Of a stretch of DNA of 64,000 nt, positions 44,101-51,536 are shown one piece after another. The position numbers and the translations under genes are program-made. How positions within the stretch are numbered: position 1 is the first letter of the stretch; the number at the start of each line of letters is the position of its first letter. The stretch lies in assembly GCA_041287425.1 (NCBI GenBank), contig JBEULG010000040.1:67583-131582 (forward strand), read 5' to 3'. The notes below the pieces were generated by a model. The model did not search any database and had not been told where the DNA came from. It was given only the letters and a program-made list of their open reading frames with translations. The stretch is from JAFGSI01 sp041287425 (GTDB taxonomy: Bacteria > Chloroflexota > Anaerolineae > Anaerolineales > Villigracilaceae).

Positions 44101-45183
44101 TTATTCATCCCCGAAAGAAATCCCGATTCCCCGCGCCGTGCGGACGGCGTCGCCGTGGAGGTCGACGCGCTTGGGAACGGCCAGCGCCTCGTCCAGCGGC
44201 ACGGTCGTCACCTGGGCGTTGTGCAGGGCGACCATGCGGCCGAATTCACCCGCCGCAGCCGCCCGCACCGCCGCCGCCCCGTAACGCGTCGCCAGCCAGC
44301 GGTCGAAGGCAGTCGGCGAGCCGCCGCGCTGGAGATGCCCCAGCACGGTGAGGCGCGACTCGAAGCCCTGCGCTTCGATAAATTCCGCCACCTGCTGGCC
44401 GATTCCGCCCAGACGGGGGACGTAGACGGCGTCGCCCTGCCGGCGGAAGACTTGCGCGCCGCCGACCGGTTTGGCTCCCTCTGAGACGGCAATCAGGCTG
44501 AAACGTGAGCCGCGCTCGGCGCGCTGGCGCACCTTGTCGAGCACCGCCTCGAACCTGAAAGGGATTTCCGGAATGAGAATGACATCTGCCCCGCCGGCCA
44601 CGCCGGCGTGCAGGGCGATGAAGCCGGCGTCGCGGCCCATCAGTTCCAGCACCATGACGCGGTGATGCGCCTCGGCGGTGGTGTGCAGCCGGTCGAGGGC
44701 CTCGGTGGCAATCGTCAGGGCGGTGTCGAAGCCGAAGGTGACCTCCGTCCCGCCCACGTCGTTGTCAATCGTCTTGGGAACGCCGACGACCGGGACGCCC
44801 TTGGCGCCCAGTTCCAGGGCGATGTGCAGGGTCCCATCTCCGCCGATGACAATCAGGGCGTCCAGGTCGAGGGCACGGATGGCGTCCACCACCTGGTCCG
44901 AGACGTCCTCGATGGTTTCTTTGCCGTTGCGGATGACTTTGCGGGCGAAGGGGTTGCCGCGGTTGGCTGTACCCAGGATGGTGCCGCCGCGCGGCAGGAT
45001 GCCGCGCACCGCTGTCAGGTCGAGGGGAAAGACGCCGCCGGGGGCAAGGAAGCCGTCGAAGCCATCCTGAACGCCCAGCACCTGGCAGTCATAGACCAGG
45101 AGGGCCGTCTTGACCACTGCCCGGATGACGGCGTTGAGGCCGGGGGCGTCGCCTCCGCCGGTCAGCACGGCGATACGTTTCAT
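44101..45183 (-). CDS. pfkA: 6-phosphofructokinase
   Basis: Three hundred and sixty residues from the ATG at 45181-45183, behind GGGAG. A longer in-frame ATG at 45207 overlaps the -10 box (TATAAT, plus positions 45206-45211) and is rejected. Substrate motifs: GGGDAPGLNAVIR, IGGDGT, PKTIDNDV, MGRDAGFIALH. The pairing of Gly after GGD with Lys in PKTIDND is found in the group III PFKs; Gly at the first site favours ATP as donor, while Lys at the second is shared with pyrophosphate enzymes. It phosphorylates fructose-6-phosphate in glycolysis. Confidence 0.93.
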   Translation of the reverse strand: MKRIAVLTGGGDAPGLNAVIRAVVKTALLVYDCQVLGVQDGFDGFLAPGGVFPLDLTAVRGILPRGGTILGTANRGNPFARKVIRNGKETIEDVSDQVVDAIRALDLDALIVIGGDGTLHIALELGAKGVPVVGVPKTIDNDVGGTEVTFGFDTALTIATEALDRLHTTAEAHHRVMVLELMGRDAGFIALHAGVAGGADVILIPEIPFRFEAVLDKVRQRAERGSRFSLIAVSEGAKPVGGAQVFRRQGDAVYVPRLGGIGQQVAEFIEAQGFESRLTVLGHLQRGGSPTAFDRWLATRYGAAAVRAAAAGEFGRMVALHNAQVTTVPLDEALAVPKRVDLHGDAVRTARGIGISFGDE

Positions 45184-45238
45184 GGCATTTCTCCCGAACG
45201 GTGTCATTATACTCTTTGCATCGCATGTTTCAGAGTTT

Positions 45239-45271
45239 CAGGGAGCCGCTCTCCAAGAGAACGGCTCCCTG
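45239..45271. terminator. Hairpin between the DUF3048 gene and pfkA
   Basis: CAGGGAGCCG (45239-45248) and CGGCTCCCTG (45262-45271) form a perfect 10-bp stem extended by CTCT/AGAG. It follows the DUF3048 stop on the minus strand. The T-tract is weak. Confidence 0.55.
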
Positions 45272-45290
45272 GGTTGTGAGAGGCTCCCTA

Positions 45291-46454
45291 TCACGGCATC
45301 TGATGGACGAAGCGCCAGCCGTCTGCCCCCGGCTGGACTTCGCTGTTCAGGCCCACCACCTCGAACCAGGTCGCGCCGGGCTTGAAGGGGAAGGGCGAGC
45401 CGTCGGCATAGGCCAGGGAGAGGACGGCGTTGGGGGCGTTGCGCTGCCAGGTGACCTCGTACACCTGTCCATCGCGGCAGGCGAAGGCCCGGCCGGAGCC
45501 TGTCAGCAGGATGTCCCACATCTCCGGCGTGCGGCTGTAGGCCTCGTGGGTGACGAACAGGACGACCACGTTGTCGAAGGCCAGTTGCTGACCGGTCGCC
45601 CGGTCGAGGAGCGGTTCGTAGGTTTCGCCCGCGCCGCCTGAGTAATCGTTCTGGGCGTCCGCGAAGCGCAAATAGCGGCCTGTGACCGGGTCGTAGTCCC
45701 AGCGGTTGTAGATGGCCGCCGAGTAGCGGACGGTCAGGCTGGCGGCTGATTGGCCTCCCTCCGGCGGGGTCATCTGGAAGAACATGCCGGTCAAATCCTG
45801 GCGGCCGCCGTCAATGCCGCGGCCGACGGCGTATTGACTCAGGGCAGCCGTGTCCACCACCAGCAGGTTGTAGCCGTTGGGGTCGAGTCGCCGCAGAGGG
45901 GTGTTGGGGCCTTCCACCACCAGGCGGTCGGCGAATTCGGCCGAGTGCAGCCGGTTGAGGACGCGCTCGTCGGCGGAGCCGAAGGCGAGGATGGCTTTGT
46001 ATGCGCGCACGATATTGGCGTCGAAGAAGCGCGCCGAGCGGATGGGGCCGACGGTATCGGCGTCTTGCCCATAGAAAATGGCGATGAAGCGGGTCGTGCC
46101 TTCTTCTGTGTAATATTCGTACACCAAATCGGCCCGCGAAAGCCCATACTGCGGACGGTGATTGCGCGGCAGATTCTCGACCTTGATAGCCAGCGGCCGG
46201 CGCTCCAGGAGGGCCGGGTCGGCTACCTCCAGGCCGGTGAGCGGATTGACGTTGGCGGGGAAATCGGCCGGGCCGCGGCCCTCGGGCGGATAGGCCGGCG
46301 TAGCAGACGGTTGGGGGCTGGCTGTGGCGGTCGGGGCGGGGAGCGGGGTGGCGGTCGGGAGCGGGGCGACGGTCGCCTCGGTCGGCGCGCTGGCCGGCGT
46401 GCAGGCGCCGGCAAAGGTCAGGAGCAGCAACAAGAGGGGAAAAACCTTTTTCAT
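45291..46454 (-). CDS. DUF3048 (YerB-like) lipoprotein
   Basis: Three hundred and eighty-seven residues from the ATG at 46452-46454 (AAGGAGG ribosome site). The signal peptide ends TFAGAC with Cys18 as lipid anchor; a Pro/Thr/Ala-rich linker follows. DUF3048 motifs include NVNPLTGLEVADP, RPLAIKVENLPRNHRPQYGL, DLVYEYYTEEGTTRFIAIF and GPIRSARFFD. YerB-type proteins are cell-surface lipoproteins without a settled role. It is divergent from the DUF2085 gene at 46552. Confidence 0.88.
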   Translation of the reverse strand: MKKVFPLLLLLLTFAGACTPASAPTEATVAPLPTATPLPAPTATASPQPSATPAYPPEGRGPADFPANVNPLTGLEVADPALLERRPLAIKVENLPRNHRPQYGLSRADLVYEYYTEEGTTRFIAIFYGQDADTVGPIRSARFFDANIVRAYKAILAFGSADERVLNRLHSAEFADRLVVEGPNTPLRRLDPNGYNLLVVDTAALSQYAVGRGIDGGRQDLTGMFFQMTPPEGGQSAASLTVRYSAAIYNRWDYDPVTGRYLRFADAQNDYSGGAGETYEPLLDRATGQQLAFDNVVVLFVTHEAYSRTPEMWDILLTGSGRAFACRDGQVYEVTWQRNAPNAVLSLAYADGSPFPFKPGATWFEVVGLNSEVQPGADGWRFVHQMP

Positions 46455-46514
46455 GGAACCTCCTTCATTCCGAAGACGCAATGATACCGCGTTTGGTTCT
46501 TTCCGAGAGGAATT

Positions 46515-46543
46515 TTTCCATTTCTGCTCCATTAAGTTATAAT
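46515..46543 (+). promoter_or_regulatory. Promoter of the DUF2085 gene, probably leaderless
   Basis: TTTCCA (46515-46520), a 17-bp spacer and TATAAT (46538-46543). The start codon follows after only 8 nt and no Shine-Dalgarno fits between. Confidence 0.65.
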
Positions 46544-46551
46544 AGTGCATC

Positions 46552-47400
46552 ATGCAAACGCCCCCTCGTAAACGCCTCGACCTGCTTTCCAGAATCTTCG
46601 TCGCCCTGGCGCTGGTTTTCGTCCTGGTCGGCTGGCTGATCAACACGCCGCCGGGTGTATTTGGCAAATTGAACGCCATCGGCTATGCTGTCTGTCATCA
46701 GATTCCGGAGCGTTCCTTTCCCCTCGGCGCGGAGCGTCACTCGCCGCTGTGCGCCCGCTGCAGCGGCATGTACGTGGGGGCCGTCATCGGCCTGGCGTTT
46801 CAATCGCTGACGGCCTGGAAGCGCTCGGCCATGCCGCCCTGGTATGTGCTTGTCGTCCTGGGGTTTTTTGTCGCCGCTTTCGGCGTGGATGGGTTGAATT
46901 CTTACCTTTATCTCATCAAACAAGCCTCGCCCGGCGCGCTGGCTTCGCTTCCCAACCTGTACGTGCCCAACAACACCCTGCGCCTGTTGACCGGCAGCGG
47001 GATGGGCCTGACCATGGCCGCCGGCATTTTCCCGGCTTTCAACGCCACCGTTTGGGCCGACGAGGTCGAACAGCAGGCGCTGCCGGGGCTGAAGGCCTTG
47101 GCGCTGCTGCTGGGAATTACCCTGGCGGCGGACCTCTTGATTCTCACCGAAAGCCCGCTGGTGCTCTACCCGATGGCCTTCCTGACCATCGCCGGCGTCT
47201 TGCTGCTCCTGACGATGGTCTACACGATGGTGTGGGTGATGGTCATGCGCCAGGAGAATATGTTCAGGCGGCTCGGCGAAATGTGGCTGCCGCTCCTGGC
47301 CGGTTTTACGATTGCCCTGCTGCAAATTGCCGCCATCGATGCGTTGCGTTTCTGGGGCACCGGCACGTGGGAACCTTTCTCCTTCAGCGTGCGTAGATAG
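46552..47400 (+). CDS. DUF2085 membrane protein
   Basis: Two hundred and eighty-two residues with about seven hydrophobic helices. The DUF2085 signature is present: AVCHQIPERSF and SPLCARCSGMYVGAVIGL, with Cys and His residues that could bind a metal at the membrane face. Function is unknown. It has its own promoter and is followed after 21 nt by the DUF4126 gene. Confidence 0.85.
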   Translation: MQTPPRKRLDLLSRIFVALALVFVLVGWLINTPPGVFGKLNAIGYAVCHQIPERSFPLGAERHSPLCARCSGMYVGAVIGLAFQSLTAWKRSAMPPWYVLVVLGFFVAAFGVDGLNSYLYLIKQASPGALASLPNLYVPNNTLRLLTGSGMGLTMAAGIFPAFNATVWADEVEQQALPGLKALALLLGITLAADLLILTESPLVLYPMAFLTIAGVLLLLTMVYTMVWVMVMRQENMFRRLGEMWLPLLAGFTIALLQIAAIDALRFWGTGTWEPFSFSVRR

Positions 47401-47421
47401 GAAAGGAGGTTACAACCGGAT

Positions 47422-47994
47422 ATGGACGCTTTGTTGGGCATCCTTTCTGCTTTTGGACTTTCGGCCAGTGCCGGCCTCAACGCTTACATTCCCTTGCTGA
47501 TTGTGGGGGTCATCGCGCATTATACGGACCTCATCAAACTGAATCCGCCTTTCGATTTGCTGGCCAATCCGTGGGTGTTGATTGTGCTGGGCATCCTGGT
47601 CATCATCGAGATGGTAGCCGATAAAGTGCCGGCCGTCAATCACATCAACGATGTCATCCAGACGGTGATTCGACCTGCGGCGGGGGCCATCATCTTCGCG
47701 GCCAGCGCCAACGTCATCACCGATGTCAACCCCGTGCTGGCGCTGATTCTCGGCCTGCTGGTGGCGGGCGGGGTGCATACGGTCAAGGCGGTGGCCGTCC
47801 GACCGGCGGTTACGGCGACGACCGGCGGGGCGGGCAACGTGCCGGTCAGCATTGCCGAGGATGTCATCGCGGCTGTCCTCTCCCTCCTGGCGACGCTCAT
47901 TCCCATTCTGGTGGCTGCTTTCCTCATCTTGCTGCTCTCTCTCATCCTTTGGTGGATGTGGCGGCGCACCCGGCGAAGCCAGGGAAAAGCGTAA
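47422..47994 (+). CDS. DUF4126 membrane protein
   Basis: One hundred and ninety residues, ribosome site AAAGGAGG at some distance. Hydrophobic helices and the family pattern SAFGLSASAGLNAYIPLL and DKVPAVNHINDVIQTVIRP are visible, ending in a basic tail. No function is established. It probably shares a transcript with DUF2085 upstream and the small membrane proteins downstream. Confidence 0.8.
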   Translation: MDALLGILSAFGLSASAGLNAYIPLLIVGVIAHYTDLIKLNPPFDLLANPWVLIVLGILVIIEMVADKVPAVNHINDVIQTVIRPAAGAIIFAASANVITDVNPVLALILGLLVAGGVHTVKAVAVRPAVTATTGGAGNVPVSIAEDVIAAVLSLLATLIPILVAAFLILLLSLILWWMWRRTRRSQGKA

Positions 47995-48026
47995 GTTCCA
48001 TATTCCAATCCAAAAAGGAGTCTTCC

Positions 48027-48350
48027 ATGAATCAGAGTTCTCCCCCCTACCCGCCCGTCCAGCAAGTCCGCACCAGCACCATGGCCATCATCAGCCTGAT
48101 TACCGGTATCCTGGGCTTTGTCCAGATTTTGCCTTTCATCGGCCCGATTGCCGCCATCATTACCGGCCACATTGCTAAGGGCGAAATCAAGCGCAGCGGC
48201 GGCCTGGTCACCGGCGATGGCCTCGCTACCGCCGGTTTGATTCTCGGTTATCTGATGCTGGCAATCGGCCTGTGTGCGCTGTGCGTTTTCGTCATCTTCC
48301 CCCTCCTGGGCATCGGACTCACCATCCCCTTCCTGAACAGCGGCTATTGA
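48027..48350 (+). CDS. DUF4190-like small membrane protein
   Basis: One hundred and seven residues from the ATG at 48027 (AAAAAGGAG). A short Pro/Ser-rich start precedes two hydrophobic helices separated by GHIAKGEIKRSGGLVTGDGLATAGLILGY broken into motifs: the GHxAxxEIKRS turn is typical of DUF4190. Function unknown. It follows the DUF4126 gene and precedes another small membrane protein by 6 nt. Confidence 0.75.
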   Translation: MNQSSPPYPPVQQVRTSTMAIISLITGILGFVQILPFIGPIAAIITGHIAKGEIKRSGGLVTGDGLATAGLILGYLMLAIGLCALCVFVIFPLLGIGLTIPFLNSGY

Positions 48351-48356
48351 TTGGCG

Positions 48357-48515
48357 ATGGAAGCCCATCCCTCGAATTCTCCCTCTTCGGCCGGCAAGCC
48401 GACCCCGTGGCTCGTGGCGGGAGTTGTGGTCGTCGTCCTGTGTTGCACCTGCTTCGGGGCGCTGGGCTTGATTCTGGCGTTCGGTAAAGATTTGCTCAAC
48501 GCCTTTGGTTTATAG
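48357..48515 (+). CDS. Short single-TM hypothetical protein
   Basis: Fifty-two residues from the ATG at 48357. A polar start (MEAHPSNSPSSAGKPTPW) leads into one strong helix (LVAGVVVVVLCCTCFGALGL). Codon use matches its neighbours and the spacing of 6 nt from the previous stop supports co-translation. The ribosome site is weak. Its last 20 nt overlap the end of the convergent DUF402 gene, and a hairpin follows at 48535. Confidence 0.55.
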   Translation: MEAHPSNSPSSAGKPTPWLVAGVVVVVLCCTCFGALGLILAFGKDLLNAFGL

Positions 48516-49023
48516 GCCGAGGCATATTCCGCCGACCCCGCTTTCCAACCGAAAGCGGGGTTGTGTGGTTTGCAAAGGCTGCCTGCAACTCGGCGAGGGC
48601 CGCCTGGGCCTGGGCGCGGGTCTCTGCGTCCAGGTCGAGAGCGGCGAACTCATCCTCGTCGAGTACGGTGGAGGTGCCGTCGGCGGCCACCCACAGGTCG
48701 AGGGCCAGGTCCACATAGGAGAGGCGGTCGGCGGCCTCCAGCACGGCCGGGCGGCCGATGTTGCAGTACCAGCCCTTGAGGCGGTCGTCATCCCGGTCGT
48801 GAATCTCGAAGATGTTGTACCAGCGGTCGGTGTAGAAGGTCTCGACAAAGCGGTCGCCCTGACGGAGGGTGATGCCCATGAAAGGCAGGTCGGGGCGGTT
48901 GAAGCGCGCCTCCAGGCGGAGGAAGCCGGGGCGGCGCGCCAGCAGCCGGCCGGTGTAACGCCAGGTTTCCCGGCCGGCGGCATCGCGCTTGATGACGGTG
49001 ATGGTCTCGTTCAGGCGAGCCAT
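48496..49023 (-). CDS. DUF402 (FomD-like) protein
   Basis: One hundred and seventy-five residues from the ATG at 49021-49023, which lies 13 nt inside the end of the ABC gene, so the two are coupled. DUF402 features: DRWYNIFEIHD, LKGWYCNIGRPA, LSYVDLALDLWV and LDEDEFAAL with clustered acidic metal ligands. Characterised members are nucleoside-diphosphate phosphatases. The last ~25 residues are encoded by the hairpin that seems to end the convergent transcript, so the tail may be a recent extension. Confidence 0.8.
   Translation of the reverse strand: MARLNETITVIKRDAAGRETWRYTGRLLARRPGFLRLEARFNRPDLPFMGITLRQGDRFVETFYTDRWYNIFEIHDRDDDRLKGWYCNIGRPAVLEAADRLSYVDLALDLWVAADGTSTVLDEDEFAALDLDAETRAQAQAALAELQAAFANHTTPLSVGKRGRRNMPRPINQRR
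48535..48561 (+). terminator. Hairpin after the small membrane protein genes
   Basis: ACCCCGCTTTC (48535-48545) and GAAAGCGGGGT (48551-48561), then TTGTGTGGTTT on the plus strand. It lies inside the 3' end of the DUF402 reading frame. Confidence 0.65.
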
Positions 49024-50021
49024 TCGACGGCCTCCGGCGGGACGTGTAAGGTCAGGAATTCGCCCCGCGCCGGGGCCTGCGGCAGGTGAAAGACCAGACC
49101 GTTGTCCAGCCTGACGCGGTAGCGGTCGTCCTGGAACAGGATGTCGGCGACGCGGCCGCCCAGGGGGTTGACGCCCGGCCCGAGGCGGGCAGCCGCGGGG
49201 CGAATCAGCAGGCTGACGGGGCTGCCCGCCGCCTCTTTCTCCCGATGAGTTGTTTCCAGAACCCCGAAGGCGGTCTCCACCCGTCCCTGGCCGAGGGCGC
49301 GGCCAGTGAGGACATTCCCCAGGCCGAGGAAACGCGCCGCCCAGGCCGAACCCGGCCGGCGCCAGACCTCGGCCGGGCTGCCGTCCCGCAGAATGCGACC
49401 CTCGTGGAGGAGCAGGATGCGGTCGGCGAGGGCGAAAGCCTCCTCCTGGTCGTGGGTGACGTAGATGGCCGGAGTCTCGCCGGAGCGCAGGATGCGGCGC
49501 AATTCTTCGAGCAGGTCCTGGCGCAGGCTGCGGTCGAGGGCGCCGAGCGGCTCGTCGAACATGAGCAGACGCGGCCGGGGCGCCAGGGCGCGCGCCAGGG
49601 CGACGCGCTGCTGTTCGCCGCCCGACAGGTCGGTGACGCGGCGGGCGGCAAAGGCGCTCAGGTTGACCAGCGCCAGGGCTTCGGCGACGCGCCGCTCGAT
49701 TTCCTGCCGCGGCCGATTCTGCATTCGCAGGCCAAAGGCCACGTTGTCGGCCACGTTCAGGTGAGGAAACAGAGCGTAATCCTGAAAGACCAGCCCAAAG
49801 CCGCGCTGGTGCGCCGGCAGGGAAGCCAGGTCTTGCCCATACCAGAGCAGACGGCCGCTTTCGGCGTTTTCCAGACCGGCGATGATGCGCAGCAGGGTGG
49901 ATTTTCCGCTGCCCGAAGCGCCGAGCAGACAGACCGTCTCGCCAGCCGCGACAGAGAAAGAGACGCCTGCCAGCAGGGGCTGACCCTCGTAGGATTTGTA
50001 GATGTCCATCAGCGTGAGCAT
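49011..50021 (-). CDS. ABC transporter ATP-binding protein (PotA/FbpC type), no adjacent permease
   Basis: Three hundred and thirty-six residues from the ATG at 50019-50021 (GGAAAGG). Walker A is GASGSGKST (34-42); then FQDYALFPH (Q-loop), LSGGEQQR, LLMFDEPLGALD and THDQEEA. A TOBE-like C-terminus occupies about 240-336. This is the CUT1/POT/ferric-type importer ATPase. No membrane or binding protein gene is beside it, so its partners must lie elsewhere. It is divergent from the XRE-cupin regulator. Confidence 0.9.
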   Translation of the reverse strand: MLTLMDIYKSYEGQPLLAGVSFSVAAGETVCLLGASGSGKSTLLRIIAGLENAESGRLLWYGQDLASLPAHQRGFGLVFQDYALFPHLNVADNVAFGLRMQNRPRQEIERRVAEALALVNLSAFAARRVTDLSGGEQQRVALARALAPRPRLLMFDEPLGALDRSLRQDLLEELRRILRSGETPAIYVTHDQEEAFALADRILLLHEGRILRDGSPAEVWRRPGSAWAARFLGLGNVLTGRALGQGRVETAFGVLETTHREKEAAGSPVSLLIRPAAARLGPGVNPLGGRVADILFQDDRYRVRLDNGLVFHLPQAPARGEFLTLHVPPEAVEWLA

Positions 50022-50190
50022 GGAGAGCGCCTTTCCTTCGGCCGGCCATCGGATGGCGAGCGCAGGCCGAATTGTACTGCAAAATCCGAAGACCTTGCGG
50101 GCGGCTGCCGGCGGCTTTTGCGATTCTTTCGGGCGGCAGAGGCGGGGACTATCGGCCTCATAAGAACACACATTAAAATAGTCGTAAATG

Positions 50191-50219
50191 TTGATTTTTC
50201 TGATATAATGTACTATAAT
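50191..50219 (+). promoter_or_regulatory. Promoter of the XRE-cupin gene (two overlapping)
   Basis: TTGATT (50191-50196), a 17-bp spacer and TATAAT (50214-50219). A second extended -10 (TGA-TATAAT, 50201-50209) lies 10 nt upstream inside the spacer. Two start sites 10 nt apart are likely. Confidence 0.75.
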
Positions 50220-50247
50220 ATTGGTGAATTCAACCAAAGGATTGTGA

Positions 50248-50892
50248 ATGGCTCACCTCTCGGCTTATTTGCAGGGACAGCAACCCTCAGCGGTTTTGGA
50301 AACGGATGAGGAAATCAACGTCGGCCGGCGGCTGCGTTCGCTCCGCGCCGAGCGCGGCCTCTCGCTGCGCGCCCTGGCGGAAATCAGCGGCCTGAACGTC
50401 AACACCCTCAGCCTCATCGAGAACGGACGCACTTCGCCCAGCGTCAACACCATCCAGCAACTGGCGAAGGCGTTGAACATGCCCATCACGGTTTTCTTCG
50501 AAACCAGCGCGCCGAAGAAAGAAATCATCTATCAAAAGGACGGCAATCGTCCGGCGGCTGTTTTTTCTTACGGTTCGTTGGAGGACCTGGCATCCGGCCT
50601 GGCCAGTGACCATGCTCAGCCGTTCATCGTCACCCTCAAACCGAAGGCGGAAAGCGGAACGACGCCCATCGTGCATACCGGCCAGGAGTTGATTTATTGT
50701 CTGGAAGGCAAAATCCGATATTTCATCGGAGATGAATCGTACGATCTGGAAACGGGCGACAGCCTGGTCTTTCAGGCCTATCTGCCGCACCGCTGGGTGA
50801 ATCCGGGCGAGACGCCGGCGCGGGCCCTCTTGATTCTGTGTCCGCTGGACGACCGCGACCGCCCGACCGAGCGTCACTTTTTGAATGGTTGA
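50248..50892 (+). CDS. XRE-family regulator with C-terminal cupin
   Basis: Two hundred and fourteen residues. A helix-turn-helix (about 27-80: RRLRSLRAERGLSLRALAE, VNTLSLIENGRTSPSVNT) is followed by a cupin barrel (about 125-205: HTGQELIYCLEGKI, DLETGDSLVFQAYLPHRWVN). PuuR-like regulators of this design sense small metabolites. It is divergent from a polyamine/iron-type ABC ATPase, the most likely target besides itself. Confidence 0.9.
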   Translation: MAHLSAYLQGQQPSAVLETDEEINVGRRLRSLRAERGLSLRALAEISGLNVNTLSLIENGRTSPSVNTIQQLAKALNMPITVFFETSAPKKEIIYQKDGNRPAAVFSYGSLEDLASGLASDHAQPFIVTLKPKAESGTTPIVHTGQELIYCLEGKIRYFIGDESYDLETGDSLVFQAYLPHRWVNPGETPARALLILCPLDDRDRPTERHFLNG

Positions 50893-50917
50893 TTGTTCAG
50901 GAAAGAGGAGGTGGAGG

Positions 50918-51484
50918 ATGAAGTCGAGAATGCTGATGCTGGTCTTTCTGTCTGTGGGCGTGCTGCTCCTGATGACGGCGGCTGTCGCGCCGACGAGGGC
51001 GCAAGTGGCCGCGCCAGCCGAGGAAACGGCGGAGGCGGTCAATTCCTGCCGCACCTGTCACACGCGACTGTATCAAAACTATGATACCGGTCATTGGTTC
51101 TGCTTGTGCGCCAATCGCAACGAGCGCTGCGTGGCCTGTCACGGCGGGGATGAGACCTCCTTCGAGGAAAGCACGACTCATGCCGGCCTGGTGACCAATC
51201 CGCTTGTGGACCCGGCCACTTATTGCGGCCAATGCCATCCCGAAGACTACCAGGCGCGCGTGGATGAATTCGTCGCCATGACCGGCGCCCAGTTGCCCGC
51301 ATTGACTGTCTATTATGACTATGTTCCTCCAGAAGTGTCGCCGTCCCAGGCCAGTTTCCTGACCGAGATGCGGCCTGCCTGGCAGGTCTACAGCGGCTAT
51401 GGACTGGCGCTGGCGGCGGTGGTTGCGTTTGGAATCATGTGCTATCGCTGCCGGAAGGGGAAACAGCCATCGGATAACGGTTGA
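50918..51484 (+). CDS. Membrane-anchored tri-haem c-type cytochrome
   Basis: One hundred and eighty-eight residues from the ATG at 50918 (AGAGGAGGTGGAGG). A signal segment (about 5-28) precedes three CxxCH haem sites: C44-H48, C71-H75 and C103-H107, plus a Cys-Leu-Cys at 62-64. A C-terminal helix (about 155-175) with a basic tail anchors it. It may carry electrons at the outer face of the membrane. No oxidoreductase partner is adjacent; the next gene is a glycosyltransferase. Confidence 0.85.
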   Translation: MKSRMLMLVFLSVGVLLLMTAAVAPTRAQVAAPAEETAEAVNSCRTCHTRLYQNYDTGHWFCLCANRNERCVACHGGDETSFEESTTHAGLVTNPLVDPATYCGQCHPEDYQARVDEFVAMTGAQLPALTVYYDYVPPEVSPSQASFLTEMRPAWQVYSGYGLALAAVVAFGIMCYRCRKGKQPSDNG

Positions 51485-51522
51485 GGCGCGGGATTCGGCG
51501 CCCCGTTTCGACGGGGGTTTGG

Positions 51523-51528
51523 TACAAT
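51523..51528 (+). promoter_or_regulatory. -10 box of the Agl23-NHL gene, probably leaderless
   Basis: TACAAT in the context GGTACAAT ends 8 nt before the ATG at 51537. No Shine-Dalgarno fits between. The -35 is weak. Confidence 0.5.
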
Positions 51529-51536
51529 TGCGGGGT

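Noticed and set aside
45184..45207. Upstream ATG of pfkA at 45207.
   Set aside because: It overlaps the -10 box and lacks a ribosome site; the ATG at 45183 has GGGAG.
48535..48561. Hairpin read as an rRNA or tRNA-like structure.
   Set aside because: A single stem with no cloverleaf; no tRNA arms were found anywhere in the window.
49024..50082. N-terminal extension of the DUF402 frame to 528 residues.
   Set aside because: The extra part is an alternative frame of the ABC ATPase; DUF402 begins at MARLNE (49023).
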